Assembly: GCA_016861045.1 (NCBI GenBank)
Contig: BOKP01000002.1
Span: 434,001-498,000, forward strand
From: Actinomycetes bacterium
GTDB taxonomy: Bacteria > Actinomycetota > Thermoleophilia > Solirubrobacterales > 70-9
Length of the DNA: 64,000 bases
Direction: 5' to 3'
Shown: piece by piece, positions 53,126-61,588 of the stretch
Numbering within the stretch: the stretch's first letter is position 1
Layout: every line of letters starts with the position of its first letter
The notes under the pieces: model-generated
Told to the model about the DNA's origin: nothing
The model's input: the letters and a program-made list of their open reading frames with translations, nothing else
Databases searched by the model: none
Position numbers and translations under genes: made by a program

Positions 53126-54537
53126 GCCGGCGGCCGCCGCGCCTGGCGACGGTCGCGGCTCTCCTCGCGGCCATCGCCCTCACCCCGATCGCCGGCTCGG
53201 AGGCGAGCGCCGGGGTGGCCGGCCCGACCCCCGAGCGGGCGGCCGAGCTGGGCCGCCGGGCCTGGATCTACGGCTTCCCGCTGCTCGAGTTCGCCCGCGT
53301 CCGCAAGGAGCAGACGAGCGTCGCCTGCCCGGACCGGCGCGGCAACGCGCCGCTCAACTCCTTCTCGAACGCTCCCACCTTCCCGAGCCCGGAGAGTCGC
53401 ACGGTCGTCGCGCCCAACACCGACACGCTCTACTCGATCGCCCACCTCGACCTCGGCCACGGCCCGATCGTGCTCGGCCATCCGGGGATGGGCAGGCGCT
53501 ACTTCAGCCTCCAGCTCCTCGACCCCTACACGAACGTGATCGGCTTCATCGGCTCGCGGGCGACCGGGCCGAAGGCGGGCCGGTTCGCGATCGCCTGGCG
53601 GGAGAAGCCGGCGCGGACGAAGCCGCGGATGCCGGTGATCGAGTCCCGGTACCGGCGGGTCTGGGTGATCGGACGGACGCTCGCGACCGACCGCGCCGAC
53701 CAGCGCGAGGCGTACCGGAGGATGAGGCGCTACGAGCTCCACCGCCTCGGCCGCGAGCCGCGCCGCTTCCCCGCGAGGTGCAACCCGGGCGAGCCGGGCG
53801 AGTTCCCGACCCCGACCGACGGCGAGCGCTTCATCGCGAAGCTGAACCGCAAGCTCGCCTCGAACCCGCCGCCACGACGCGACCGGCCGCTGCTCGACGA
53901 GCTGGCGAGCGTCGGCGTCGGCCCCGGCCTCGACCCCGAGCGAGCGGGGCTCTCGCCGGCGGCGCTCAACGCGCTCTACGCGAGCGTCGCCGCCGAGGCC
54001 GCATCGTTTCCGACCGCGACGCGGCTCGCGGCCCTGCAGCAGGCGATCGCCGAGGGCGGCTGGCTGCTCCCGGCGGACAACATCGGCGACTACGGAACCG
54101 ATTACGAGTTCCGCGCCAGGATCGCGATCCTCGGCCTCGGCGCCAACACGCCCGACGAGGCGATCTACCCGACCGCGCTGACCGACTCGGCCGGCGCCCT
54201 GCTCGACGGCGCCAACGACTATCGCGTCACCTTCCCGCCCGGGGAGGCGCCGCCGGCCCGCTACTTCTGGTCGCTGACCGCCTATGACAGCAGCGGCTTT
54301 CTGGCGCCGAACCCGATCGACCGCTACTCGGTCGGCCCGAGCCACCCGCCGCTGCGCGAGAAGGCCGACGGCTCGATCGTGATCGCCCTCCAGGACGAGA
54401 AGCCCGCCGAGAGCCGGGTCAACTGGCTGCCGACGCCGGCCGCCGGGTTCCGGCTGAACCTCCGCCTCTACGGCCCGAGCAGGGCCGCCCGGCGCGGCGA
54501 CTGGAGGCCGCCGCCGGTCGTCGAGGTTACGCCTTGA
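53122..54537 (+). CDS. Secreted DUF1254/DUF1214 protein, first paralogue
   Basis: The gene encodes 471 residues from GTG at 53122, overlapping the upstream stop by 4 nt. A signal peptide (about 1-32) precedes a DUF1254 domain (RRAWIYGFPLLEFARVRKE, then TVVAPNTDTLYSIAHLDL, then YFSLQLLDPYTNVIGFIG). A DUF1214 domain follows at the C-terminus (YRVTFPPGEAPPARYFWSLT, NPIDRYSVGPSHPPL, ADGSIVIALQDEKP). These paired domains are widespread in secreted proteins and poorly understood. The next gene is a close paralogue of identical length. Confidence 0.88.
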   Translation: MSRRPPRLATVAALLAAIALTPIAGSEASAGVAGPTPERAAELGRRAWIYGFPLLEFARVRKEQTSVACPDRRGNAPLNSFSNAPTFPSPESRTVVAPNTDTLYSIAHLDLGHGPIVLGHPGMGRRYFSLQLLDPYTNVIGFIGSRATGPKAGRFAIAWREKPARTKPRMPVIESRYRRVWVIGRTLATDRADQREAYRRMRRYELHRLGREPRRFPARCNPGEPGEFPTPTDGERFIAKLNRKLASNPPPRRDRPLLDELASVGVGPGLDPERAGLSPAALNALYASVAAEAASFPTATRLAALQQAIAEGGWLLPADNIGDYGTDYEFRARIAILGLGANTPDEAIYPTALTDSAGALLDGANDYRVTFPPGEAPPARYFWSLTAYDSSGFLAPNPIDRYSVGPSHPPLREKADGSIVIALQDEKPAESRVNWLPTPAAGFRLNLRLYGPSRAARRGDWRPPPVVEVTP

Positions 54538-55949
54538 GCCCCGGCCGGGCCGGGTGGCTCGCGGCGGTCCTGGCGACCCTCGCGCTCGCCGCCCCGGTGG
54601 CCGCTCGGGCGGGGGAAGCCGCGGTGACGCCCGCGGAGGCGAACGCGCTCGGCCATGAGGCCTACGTCTACGGCTTCCCGCTCCTCGACATGCTCCGGAT
54701 CCGCCGCGAGATGACGAGCGTTCCCTGCCCGGACGGGCACGGCAACGCGCCGCTCAACCACATCGCCAACGCCTCCAGGTTCGCCACCCCCTCCGACCGC
54801 ACCGTCGTCGCCCCGAACACCGACACCCTCTACTCGCTCGCGCAGCTCGACCTGAAGAAGGGACCGATCGTCCTCCGCCACCCCGAGCTGGGCAGGCGCT
54901 TCTTCGACTTCGAGCTCGTCGATCCGTGGACCAACGTGATCGACTACGTCGGGATTCGCACGACCGGCTCGGGCGCGGGCCGCTTCACGATCCGCTGGAC
55001 CGGCGACGGCAGGGCGGAGAAGGCGAAGCGCCTCGGCCACCCGATCATCGAGACGAAGTACCGTCGGGTCTGGCTGATCGGGCGGACCCTGGCCGGGGAC
55101 GAAGCCGACCAGGCGAAGGCCTACGAGCTGATGAAGCGCTACCGGCTGCTGAAGCCGAACGGCAGGAGGTTCAGGCTGCCGGCGGGCTGCCACCGCGGCA
55201 AGGGCGAACCATCGACCCATCCGCTCCCCACCGACGGCGCCGACCTCATCGCCCGGCTCAACCGGGCGATGGCCGACAACCCGCCGCCGAAGCGGGACCG
55301 GCCGCTGCTCGACCGGCTCGCGCCGCTCGGGGTCGGTCCAGGCCTCTCGCCCGCGGACGCCGGGCTCGACCCCGACGTCCTCGCCGCGCTCCACCGGGGC
55401 GTCGAGCAGGAGCAGGCGACGCTGCCGACCGCGACGAGGCTGAGCTTCGTGCGGCAGTCGATCGACGCGAGGGGCTGGATCTACGCCGATCCCGACATCG
55501 GCGACTTCGGCACCGATTACCTGCTGCGAGCCCAGGTCGCCGTGGTCGGGATCGGGGCCAACACCCCCGAGGAGGCCGTCTATCCGGGCGCGCTCGCCGA
55601 TTCCGACGGCGCCCTGCTCAACGGGGCCAGCGACTACGAGATGGTGTTCGCGGCCGACGACATGCCGCCCACCCGCTACTTCTGGTCGCTGACGATGTAC
55701 GACCTCGACGGCTTCCTCGTCGCCAACCCGATCGACCGCTACTCGCTCGGCCCCAGCCACCCGCCCCTCGTCGTGCGCGACGACGGCTCGATCGTCGTCG
55801 TGATCTCGCACGACCGGCCAGCCGACGGCGACGTCAACTGGCTACCCGCTCCGAGCGGCCCGTTCCGCCTCAACATGCGCCTCTACGGGCCGCGGAGGAG
55901 CGTGCTGAACGGCGGCTGGACGCCGCCGGCGCCGGTCAGGCTCCCCTGA
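54534..55949 (+). CDS. Secreted DUF1254/DUF1214 protein, second paralogue
   Basis: The gene encodes 471 residues from TTG at 54534, overlapping the first paralogue by 4 nt (TTGA). The layout is the same: signal peptide (about 1-27), DUF1254 (HEAYVYGFPLLDMLRIRRE, TVVAPNTDTLYSLAQLDL, FDFELVDPWTNVIDYVG) and DUF1214 (YEMVFAADDMPPTRYFWSLT, NPIDRYSLGPSHPPL). Many blocks are identical to its neighbour, so the pair arose by tandem duplication and then diverged. The nearest described relatives act at the cell envelope. No enzymatic activity can be assigned. Confidence 0.88.
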   Translation: MSPGRAGWLAAVLATLALAAPVAARAGEAAVTPAEANALGHEAYVYGFPLLDMLRIRREMTSVPCPDGHGNAPLNHIANASRFATPSDRTVVAPNTDTLYSLAQLDLKKGPIVLRHPELGRRFFDFELVDPWTNVIDYVGIRTTGSGAGRFTIRWTGDGRAEKAKRLGHPIIETKYRRVWLIGRTLAGDEADQAKAYELMKRYRLLKPNGRRFRLPAGCHRGKGEPSTHPLPTDGADLIARLNRAMADNPPPKRDRPLLDRLAPLGVGPGLSPADAGLDPDVLAALHRGVEQEQATLPTATRLSFVRQSIDARGWIYADPDIGDFGTDYLLRAQVAVVGIGANTPEEAVYPGALADSDGALLNGASDYEMVFAADDMPPTRYFWSLTMYDLDGFLVANPIDRYSLGPSHPPLVVRDDGSIVVVISHDRPADGDVNWLPAPSGPFRLNMRLYGPRRSVLNGGWTPPAPVRLP

Positions 55950-56147
55950 TCCGCCGCCGTTCCCGGATCGGGGGCCCGCCGGGCGCGCTCGGGCCGCCGA
56001 CCCCGATCTTCGCCGGTGACCGGGCCGGCGGCCGGCGGCCGCCCGACAAGGCCGCGGGCGCGGTCGGGCGGGGCTTCGGCGGGGCGTTACCCGCCGCCCG
56101 GCCGGCGCCGGGCCGCCCCGCCCGACCCGATCGGATACAACCCGGCG

Positions 56148-56396
56148 ATGGAGAACCGGAGCCTGCGCGTCGTCCTCGAAACCGACCGGCACCGCATCAT
56201 CGGCGAGATGACCCTGCCCGCGGAGGGCTACCGCAGCCGGCTGTCCGACTACCTCAACCAGGGCGAGCTCGGCTTCGTCGCCCTCACCAACGCGACCGTG
56301 ATCGAGCATCTCAGGTCGGGCGCCACCGACGCGAGCGAGCACGAGTTCATCGCCGTCGGCACCCGCCACGTCCTGCTCGCCTACCAGGACGAGTAG
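56148..56396 (+). CDS. Small conserved-looking protein, unknown function
   Basis: The gene encodes 82 residues from ATG at 56148. The sequence alternates strands and charged turns (RSLRVVLETDRHRIIGEMTL, SDYLNQGELGFVALTNATVI, EHEFIAVGTRHVLLAYQD), suggesting a small beta-barrel. There is no signal peptide or cysteine. The upstream 198 nt are non-coding and very GC-rich. Its neighbours on both sides point in unrelated directions, so context gives no clue. Codon-position bias and balanced composition argue that it is a real gene. Confidence 0.6.
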   Translation: MENRSLRVVLETDRHRIIGEMTLPAEGYRSRLSDYLNQGELGFVALTNATVIEHLRSGATDASEHEFIAVGTRHVLLAYQDE

Positions 56397-56480
56397 CGGC
56401 GGGCGAGCCCCCGCCCGGCGCGAGCGGCGACGCCGGCCGCGGAGCCGTGAGGTGGACGTAGCCGCCCGCGCGCGGGGTGG

Positions 56481-57248
56481 CTACCTGGGCGCCATGCGGA
56501 TCGCGCCGTCGAGGCGGATCGTCTCGCCGTTCAGCATCGGGTTGGCGGCGATCGCGGCGACGAGGTCGGCGAACTCGCCGGGGCGGCCGAGGCGGCTCGG
56601 GAAGGGAATCGACTCGCCGAGCGCCGTCCGGGCAGGCTCGGGGAGGGCGCCGAGCAGCGGCGTGTCGAAGAGGCCGGGGGCGATCGTCATCACGCGGATG
56701 CCGCGGCTCGCGAGGTCGCGTGCGGCGGGTAGGGTCATCCCGACGATGCCGGCCTTCGAGGCCGCGTACGCGATCTGGCCGATCTGGCCGTCGAAGGCGG
56801 CGATCGAGGCGGTGCCGACGAAGAGCCCGCGCTCGCCCTCCCCGTCGGGCTCGTTCCCGTTCATCGCCGTAGTCGCCAGCCGCAGCAGGTTGAACATCCC
56901 GACGAGGTTGACCTCGACGACGTTGCGGAAGAGGTCGAGCGGGTGCGGGCCCTGCTTGCCGGTGACGCGCTGGGCCCAGCCGATGCCGGCGCAGCCGACC
57001 GCGATCCGCAAGCCTCCCGGCGCCGCCCCGGCGGCCTCGACGGCGGCCTCCACGGCGTCGGGATCGGTGACGTTCACCCGGCGGAACGCGACGCGGTCGC
57101 CGAGCTCGGCCGCGAGCGCCTCGCCCTTGTCGGGGTCGAGGTCGGCGACGACGACATGGGCGCCGGCTTCGTGCAGGCGCCGGACGGTGGCCTCGCCGAG
57201 GCCCGAGGCCCCGCCGCTGACTATCGCTCCGGCTGAATCGATCCGCAT
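56481..57248 (-). CDS. Short-chain dehydrogenase (17-beta-HSD10 / 3-hydroxyacyl-CoA dehydrogenase-like)
   Basis: The gene encodes 255 residues from ATG at 57248. The SDR cofactor motif GGASGLGEATVRRL, the Asp for NAD preference in VVVADLDPDKG, the NxG-like VGCAGIGWAQRV, and the catalytic Ser-Tyr-Lys (TASIAAFDGQIGQIAYAASK) are complete. The GQIGQIAYAASK segment and the APGLFDTPLL loop are characteristic of type 2 hydroxyacyl-CoA/17-beta-HSD10 enzymes. It probably oxidises 3-hydroxyacyl-CoA. It stands alone on the minus strand. Confidence 0.88.
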   Translation of the reverse strand: MRIDSAGAIVSGGASGLGEATVRRLHEAGAHVVVADLDPDKGEALAAELGDRVAFRRVNVTDPDAVEAAVEAAGAAPGGLRIAVGCAGIGWAQRVTGKQGPHPLDLFRNVVEVNLVGMFNLLRLATTAMNGNEPDGEGERGLFVGTASIAAFDGQIGQIAYAASKAGIVGMTLPAARDLASRGIRVMTIAPGLFDTPLLGALPEPARTALGESIPFPSRLGRPGEFADLVAAIAANPMLNGETIRLDGAIRMAPR

Positions 57249-57332
57249 CGGCTTCTCCGATGCCAGCCTATGCGCCTCCGGGCCCCGATGCCGCCGCCGC
57301 GATCACGCCGCACCCGGGCCCGGGCCTTCGTG

Positions 57333-57352
57333 ATACCCAGGAGGGGTATAAT
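57333..57352 (+). promoter_or_regulatory. CsoR operator overlapping a -10 box
   Basis: ATACCC and GGGTAT form an inverted repeat (57333-57349) around AGGAG, the shape of CsoR-family GC-tract operators. Its right arm merges with a perfect TATAAT (57347-57352), a likely -10 element about 35 nt before the csoR start. Binding of apo-CsoR here would block transcription directly, giving autoregulation. Confidence 0.75.
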
Positions 57353-57386
57353 GAGGGCCGCAACCCCGACGGAGCGGAGACCACCC

Positions 57387-57674
57387 ATGCCCCATGCCCA
57401 CCCCGGCTACATCGACGACAAGCAGGACCTGACCCGGCGCCTGCGCCGGATCGGCGGCCAGGTCGGCGGCGTCGAGCGGATGGTCGAGGAGGAGCGCTAC
57501 TGCATCGACATCCTCACCCAGATCGCCGCGATCCGCTCGGCCCTCGACCGGGTCGCGATCGAGGTCCTCGACGACCACGCCCGCCACTGCGTCATCGACG
57601 CCGAGGCCGGCCGGCGCGAGGAGCGCACCACGGAGATGATGGACGCGGTCGCGCGCCTGCTGAAGAGCCGCTGA
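57387..57674 (+). CDS. csoR: CsoR-family copper-sensing repressor
   Basis: The gene encodes 95 residues from ATG at 57387; an ATG at 57351 is possible but lies in the promoter. The all-helical DUF156 fold is evident (LTRRLRRIGGQVGGVERMVEEERYCIDILTQI...). The Cu(I) ligands Cys (YCIDI) and His-x3-Cys (DHARHC) match the C-H-C set of CsoR rather than RcnR or FrmR. It represses copper-efflux genes until Cu(I) binds. Here no copA or copZ follows; the next gene is a convergent secreted protein. Confidence 0.9.
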   Translation: MPHAHPGYIDDKQDLTRRLRRIGGQVGGVERMVEEERYCIDILTQIAAIRSALDRVAIEVLDDHARHCVIDAEAGRREERTTEMMDAVARLLKSR

Positions 57675-57741
57675 GCGGCCGCGCCAGGCGCCGGAGCGGC
57701 TCCAGCCCGTCCGGCTCAGCCCACCTGCTCAGCTCCCCGGC

Positions 57742-58344
57742 TCAGCCCACCTGCTTGATGCGGAAGGCGAAGTTGCCCTTCCGGTTCTTGAACTTCCGCT
57801 TCGGCTTGATCAGCTTCCAGCCCTTCGCCACCGTGTCGGCGGCGAGGAACTGCTTGAAGTAGCCGGCGGCGCTCTGGCAGGCCATCCGCTTGACCTTGAT
57901 CCGGTAGCGCCCCGCCGGGACCGGGAGGTTGTCGATGCGGTCGTCGTGGAGGACCTGGAAGGTGCCGGGGCACCTGCCGGTCATCGCGCCGCCGCCGCCG
58001 CCGCCGACCCGCTTGATCCGGAAGGCGACGTTCTGCTTCCGGTTCTTGAACTTCATCCGGCCCCTGAAGAGCTTCCAGCCCTTCGGCAGGCCGTTCTGGG
58101 CGGCGGCCAGGAACTGCCGGAAGTAGTCGGACGCCGACTGGCAGCTCATCCGCTTGACGGTGATCGCGTAGTTGCCGGCCGGCACCGGCATGTTGTCGAT
58201 CCGGTCGTCGTGGAGGACGCGGAAGGTGCCGGGGCACTTCTGACCGACGCCCGCGGTCGCGGCGGCGGTCAGCCCCGCGAGCATCGTCACCGCCGCGAGC
58301 GCGGCGGCGACGCCGACCAGCCTCCCCTTGGATCCATCCATCAC
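57742..58344 (-). CDS. Secreted protein with two homologous repeats, unknown function
   Basis: The gene encodes 200 residues from GTG at 58344 or ATG at 58341, with AAGGAG upstream. The signal peptide (about 1-33) is cut after TAAATAGVG. Two repeats of about 75-80 residues follow. Each reads CPGTFxVLHDDRIDN, then PVPAGxY, then KRMxCQSAxxYFxQFLAA, then GWKL and FKNRK, and ends in FRIKxVG. They are joined by a Gly linker (GGGGGG). Two cysteines per repeat suggest an internal disulfide. The family is unknown to me. The basic, small, secreted nature is compatible with a cell-wall or ligand-binding role. Confidence 0.75.
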   Translation of the reverse strand: MMDGSKGRLVGVAAALAAVTMLAGLTAAATAGVGQKCPGTFRVLHDDRIDNMPVPAGNYAITVKRMSCQSASDYFRQFLAAAQNGLPKGWKLFRGRMKFKNRKQNVAFRIKRVGGGGGGAMTGRCPGTFQVLHDDRIDNLPVPAGRYRIKVKRMACQSAAGYFKQFLAADTVAKGWKLIKPKRKFKNRKGNFAFRIKQVG

Positions 58345-58499
58345 CGGTTCTCCTTCGTGCGTCGCGAGTCGTCGATCTCCGTCCTGGCGCAGGACGCTAC
58401 CTGTCGAAGCGGCGGCTCGCCGCGACCGGCAGGCCGGCGGCGGCGGCCGCGACCGATCGGGTCACCGACGGCCCCGGCTGCCGGGCGCGACCTTCCCGG

Positions 58500-59291
58500 T
58501 CACCGACCGCGGCGGTAGGAGACGAGCTCGGCCCGGCCCCCGTCGCCGTCGGTGTGGACGCTGAGCACCATGCCGACCCCCGGCGCGTACAGCTTCAGCT
58601 CCTGGACCCGCGGCTCGGTCGGAACCAGGTCCCGGGTCATGACGACGTCGGTGTCGTAGAACCCGAACGGGACCTCGACCCGCTCGGCGCCGCGGGTGAC
58701 GATCGCGCCCCGGTCCTCGGCCTCGCCCTCGTAGTACTCCTGCCGGTAGCTCATTCCCGGCTCGGGGTCGGCGGGCATCGCGATCCCCGCCTCGGCGCCG
58801 TCGACGCCGGCCTCGAACGACCCCGCGCGGGTCGTGATCCGCCCGTTCCGGTACTCGGCCGTGCGCTCGCCCAGGTACCAGACGTTGCCGGCCGAGTCCT
58901 GCGCGAACCAGTCGTCGGTGATCTCGATCGGCTCGCCGGCCTCGCTGACGACGTCGCGGACGACCCGCGCCTCGACCCCGTTGGCGATCGTCCGCGTCCG
59001 GTCGGTGACCACGACGACGACCCGCTGCTCGGAGCCGGTCGTGTCGGTCTCGCGGTAGACCCAGCGGCTGCCCGGGCTCAACGGCAGCCACGGGTTGTCG
59101 ATCTCGGTCGTGAACTCAGCCGGGTCGAGCGTGACCGGCTCGCCGCCCTGCGGGAGCGGGTCGCCGGCGTCGGTTGCGCCGGCGTCGCCGCCGCAGCCGG
59201 CGATCGCCGCGGCGGCGATCGCGGCCGCGATCGCCGCCGCGATCGCGGCGAGGTGGCAGCGGATGCCCCCTCGTGGGTTCGGGATCATCAT
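58500..59291 (-). CDS. Lipoprotein divergent from the two-component system
   Basis: The gene encodes 263 residues from ATG at 59291. The second ATG, at 59288, has better spacing to GGAGG. An Ala-rich signal peptide ends in a lipobox AIAGCGG at about residue 34. The mature part has WLPLSPGSRWVYRETDT and RVVRDVVSEAGEPIEITDDW segments and a C-terminal beta-rich region, a pattern seen in secreted actinobacterial proteins of unknown function. Its promoter region shares phased TTTCATC-type boxes with the divergent response regulator, so it is probably under that regulator. Confidence 0.78.
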   Translation of the reverse strand: MMIPNPRGGIRCHLAAIAAAIAAAIAAAAIAGCGGDAGATDAGDPLPQGGEPVTLDPAEFTTEIDNPWLPLSPGSRWVYRETDTTGSEQRVVVVVTDRTRTIANGVEARVVRDVVSEAGEPIEITDDWFAQDSAGNVWYLGERTAEYRNGRITTRAGSFEAGVDGAEAGIAMPADPEPGMSYRQEYYEGEAEDRGAIVTRGAERVEVPFGFYDTDVVMTRDLVPTEPRVQELKLYAPGVGMVLSVHTDGDGGRAELVSYRRGR

Positions 59292-59459
59292 GCACCTCCG
59301 TTCTCATGGCCGCCCTCGGCGGCCCGTCCCGACCGGTACTACGCCGCCGCGATGAAACCGTCGTGACCGCCCGATGACGGGAGGATGAAAGGGTCGTGGC
59401 GGCGATCCCCGGCTCGCCTTTCATCCCGCTTTCATCTGCGAGCCTGAGGGTGAAGCCCG
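59292..59459. promoter_or_regulatory. Divergent promoter with 11-bp-phased TTTCATC boxes
   Basis: On the plus strand CTTTCATC occurs at 59418-59425 and 59429-59436, exactly 11 bp apart, just before the response regulator gene. On the opposite strand the same box appears as GATGAAAC (59351-59358), a degenerate GATGACGG (59373-59380) and GATGAAAG (59384-59391), again in steps of 11 or 22 bp. Direct repeats with an 11-bp period are typical binding sites of OmpR/PhoB-type regulators, so autoregulation and control of the divergent lipoprotein gene are likely. Confidence 0.7.
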
Positions 59460-60137
59460 ATGCGAGTCCTGATCGTCGAGGACGAGGCGAAGATGTCCGC
59501 CCTGCTGCGGCGCGGCCTGCGGGCCGAGGGGATGGCCGTCGACGTCACCCCGCGGGGTGAGGACGCGCTCTGGATGGCGGGCTCGACCGACTACGACGCG
59601 ATCGTCCTCGACGTGATGCTGCCCGGCATCGACGGGATCGAGGTCTGCCGCCGCCTCCGCGCCGACGGCGTCTGGGCGCCGATCCTGATGCTCACCGCCC
59701 GCGACGGGGTCGCCGACCGCGTCGCCGGCCTCGACGAGGGCGCCGACGACTACCTGACGAAGCCGTTCTCCTACGCCGAGCTGCTCGCCCGCCTGCGGGC
59801 GCTGGGGCGTCGCGGCTCGGTCGAGCGCCCGGTCCGGCTCGAGGTCGGCGACCTCGCCCTCGACCCCGCCGCCCACCGCGTCTGGCGGGGAGAGAATGAG
59901 ATCGAGCTGTCGGCCAAGGAGTTCGCGCTGCTCGAGGTGTTCATGCGCCACCCGGGCGACGTGCTGTCGCGGTTTCAGCTCCTCGAGCACGCCTGGGACT
60001 ACGACTACGAGAACCGCTCGAACGTCGTCGACTCGTTCGTGCGGCTGCTGCGGAAGAAGATCGACAAGCCGTTCGGCACGAGATCGATCGAGACCGTCCG
60101 CGGCGCCGGCTACCGGCTCCGCGACCCGGCGCCGTGA
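59460..60137 (+). CDS. OmpR/PhoB-family response regulator
   Basis: The gene encodes 225 residues from ATG at 59460. The receiver domain has the acidic triad (VEDEAK), the phospho-acceptor Asp in YDAIVLDVMLPGIDG (about 50), and the Lys in DDYLTKPFSYAELLARL. A C-terminal winged helix (about 130-222, NEIELSAKEFALLEVFMRH) carries the DNA-binding part. It is coupled to the histidine kinase gene by a 4-nt overlap. Phased direct repeats in its own promoter and before the PepSY gene are candidate binding sites. Confidence 0.95.
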   Translation: MRVLIVEDEAKMSALLRRGLRAEGMAVDVTPRGEDALWMAGSTDYDAIVLDVMLPGIDGIEVCRRLRADGVWAPILMLTARDGVADRVAGLDEGADDYLTKPFSYAELLARLRALGRRGSVERPVRLEVGDLALDPAAHRVWRGENEIELSAKEFALLEVFMRHPGDVLSRFQLLEHAWDYDYENRSNVVDSFVRLLRKKIDKPFGTRSIETVRGAGYRLRDPAP

Positions 60138-61513
60138 GCCGGCTGCCGATCAGGACGCGGGTCACGCTCGCGTTCTCCGGCGTGATGGCCGTCCTGCTCG
60201 CCGCGCTCGGCCTGTTCATCTACCTCCGCTACGAGTCGCAGCTCAACGAGACGATCGAGCAGGGGCTCAGGTCGCGGGCCGCGGAGGCGGGCGCGGCGGC
60301 GCTCGCCGACGGCGGACCGCGGCTCGGACGCTCCGGCGGGGGCAGCCTCGTCGAGCCCGACGAGAGCTTCGCGCAGCTCGTCTCGGCCTCCGGGCGGGTC
60401 GTCGACGCGAGCCCCCACGTCGGGACCGAGCCGGTGCTCGACCCGGACAGGCTCGCCGCCGCCGCCGCCGGGCCGGTCTTCTTCGACGCGCCGCCGCCCC
60501 CGGGCGTCGAGGGCCGGGTCCGGGTCCTCGCCACGGCCGTGGCGGACGTGCCGGGCAGCGACGTCATCGTCGTCGGCGCCTCGCTCGACGACCGCGACGA
60601 GGCGCTCGCCAACCTCGCGACGCTGCTCCTCATCGGCGGGCCCGTCGCGCTCCTGCTCGCCTCGCTCGCCGGCTACCTCGGCATCGGCGCGGCGCTGCGG
60701 CCGGTCGAGGACATGCGCAGCCGCGCCGCCGCGCTCTCGGGCTCCGACCTCGGCGAGCGGCTGCCGGTTCCCGCCGTCGAGGACGAGATCCACAGGCTCG
60801 GCGAGACGCTGAACGGGATGCTCGACCGGGTCGAGGCCGGGGTCAGGCGCGAGCGGGCGTTCGTCGACGACGCTAGCCACGAGCTGCGCACGCCGCTGGC
60901 GCTGCTCAAGACCGAGCTCGAGCTCGCCGGGCGCTACTCCGACGATCCCGCCGACCTGCGGTCGGCGATCGCCTCGGCGCGAGCCGAGGTCGACCGGCTG
61001 ATCGAGCTCGCCGAGGCGCTCCTCGTCGTCGCCCGCGCGAACGAGGGCCAGCTCCCGCTCGATCGCGGGCGGGTCGACGTCGCGGAGCTGCTGGCGGCCG
61101 TGGGCGAGCGGTTCGGCCCGCGGCTGCGCGAGGACGACCGCCCGCTGTGGATCGAGCCCGGCGACGGCCTCGCGATCGTCGCCGACCGCGACCGGGCCGA
61201 GCAGGCGCTCACCGGCCTCGTCGAGAACGCGATCCGCCACGGGAGCGGTCCGATCCGGCTCCGGGCCGAGCCCGACGGCGACCTCGTCGCGATCCATGTC
61301 GAGGACTCCGGGCCGGGCTTCGCCGAGGGGTTCCTGCCGCGCGCGTTCGAGCGCTTCAGCCGCGCCGACCCGGGTCGGGTCGGGGCCGGCTACGGACTCG
61401 GGCTGGCGATCGTCGACGCGATCGCGGGCGCCCACGGCGGCCGCTGCGGGGCCGCCAACCGTGCCGGCGGCGGCGCCGACGCCTGGATCGCGCTGCCCGC
61501 CGCCGTCCGCTGA
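60134..61513 (+). CDS. Membrane sensor histidine kinase
   Basis: The gene encodes 459 residues from GTG at 60134 (GTGA overlap). Two transmembrane helices (about 12-32 and 155-180) enclose an extracytoplasmic sensor region. A HAMP domain (ALRPVEDMRSRAAALSGSDLGER) follows. The H box FVDDASHELRTPLALL carries the phospho-His at about 255, and the ATPase domain has an N box (GLVENAIRHG) and a G box (GAGYGLGLAIVDAI). It phosphorylates the upstream response regulator. The signal is unknown. The next gene encodes a PepSY protein, which is common for this kinase type. Confidence 0.95.
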   Translation: MSRLPIRTRVTLAFSGVMAVLLAALGLFIYLRYESQLNETIEQGLRSRAAEAGAAALADGGPRLGRSGGGSLVEPDESFAQLVSASGRVVDASPHVGTEPVLDPDRLAAAAAGPVFFDAPPPPGVEGRVRVLATAVADVPGSDVIVVGASLDDRDEALANLATLLLIGGPVALLLASLAGYLGIGAALRPVEDMRSRAAALSGSDLGERLPVPAVEDEIHRLGETLNGMLDRVEAGVRRERAFVDDASHELRTPLALLKTELELAGRYSDDPADLRSAIASARAEVDRLIELAEALLVVARANEGQLPLDRGRVDVAELLAAVGERFGPRLREDDRPLWIEPGDGLAIVADRDRAEQALTGLVENAIRHGSGPIRLRAEPDGDLVAIHVEDSGPGFAEGFLPRAFERFSRADPGRVGAGYGLGLAIVDAIAGAHGGRCGAANRAGGGADAWIALPAAVR

Positions 61514-61516
61514 CCG

Positions 61517-61535
61517 CTTTCATCGCCGTTTCACC
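61517..61535 (+). promoter_or_regulatory. Pair of TTTCATC-type boxes before the PepSY gene
   Basis: CTTTCATC (61517-61524) and GTTTCACC (61528-61535) are direct repeats 11 bp apart, the same spacing and sequence as in front of the response regulator (59418-59436). They lie in the 75-nt gap before the PepSY gene, so this gene is a likely target of the adjacent two-component system. Confidence 0.65.
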
Positions 61536-61588
61536 GCCGCCCCGTAGAACGGCTCCCGCAATCGCACCCGAACCAAGGAGACGACGCG

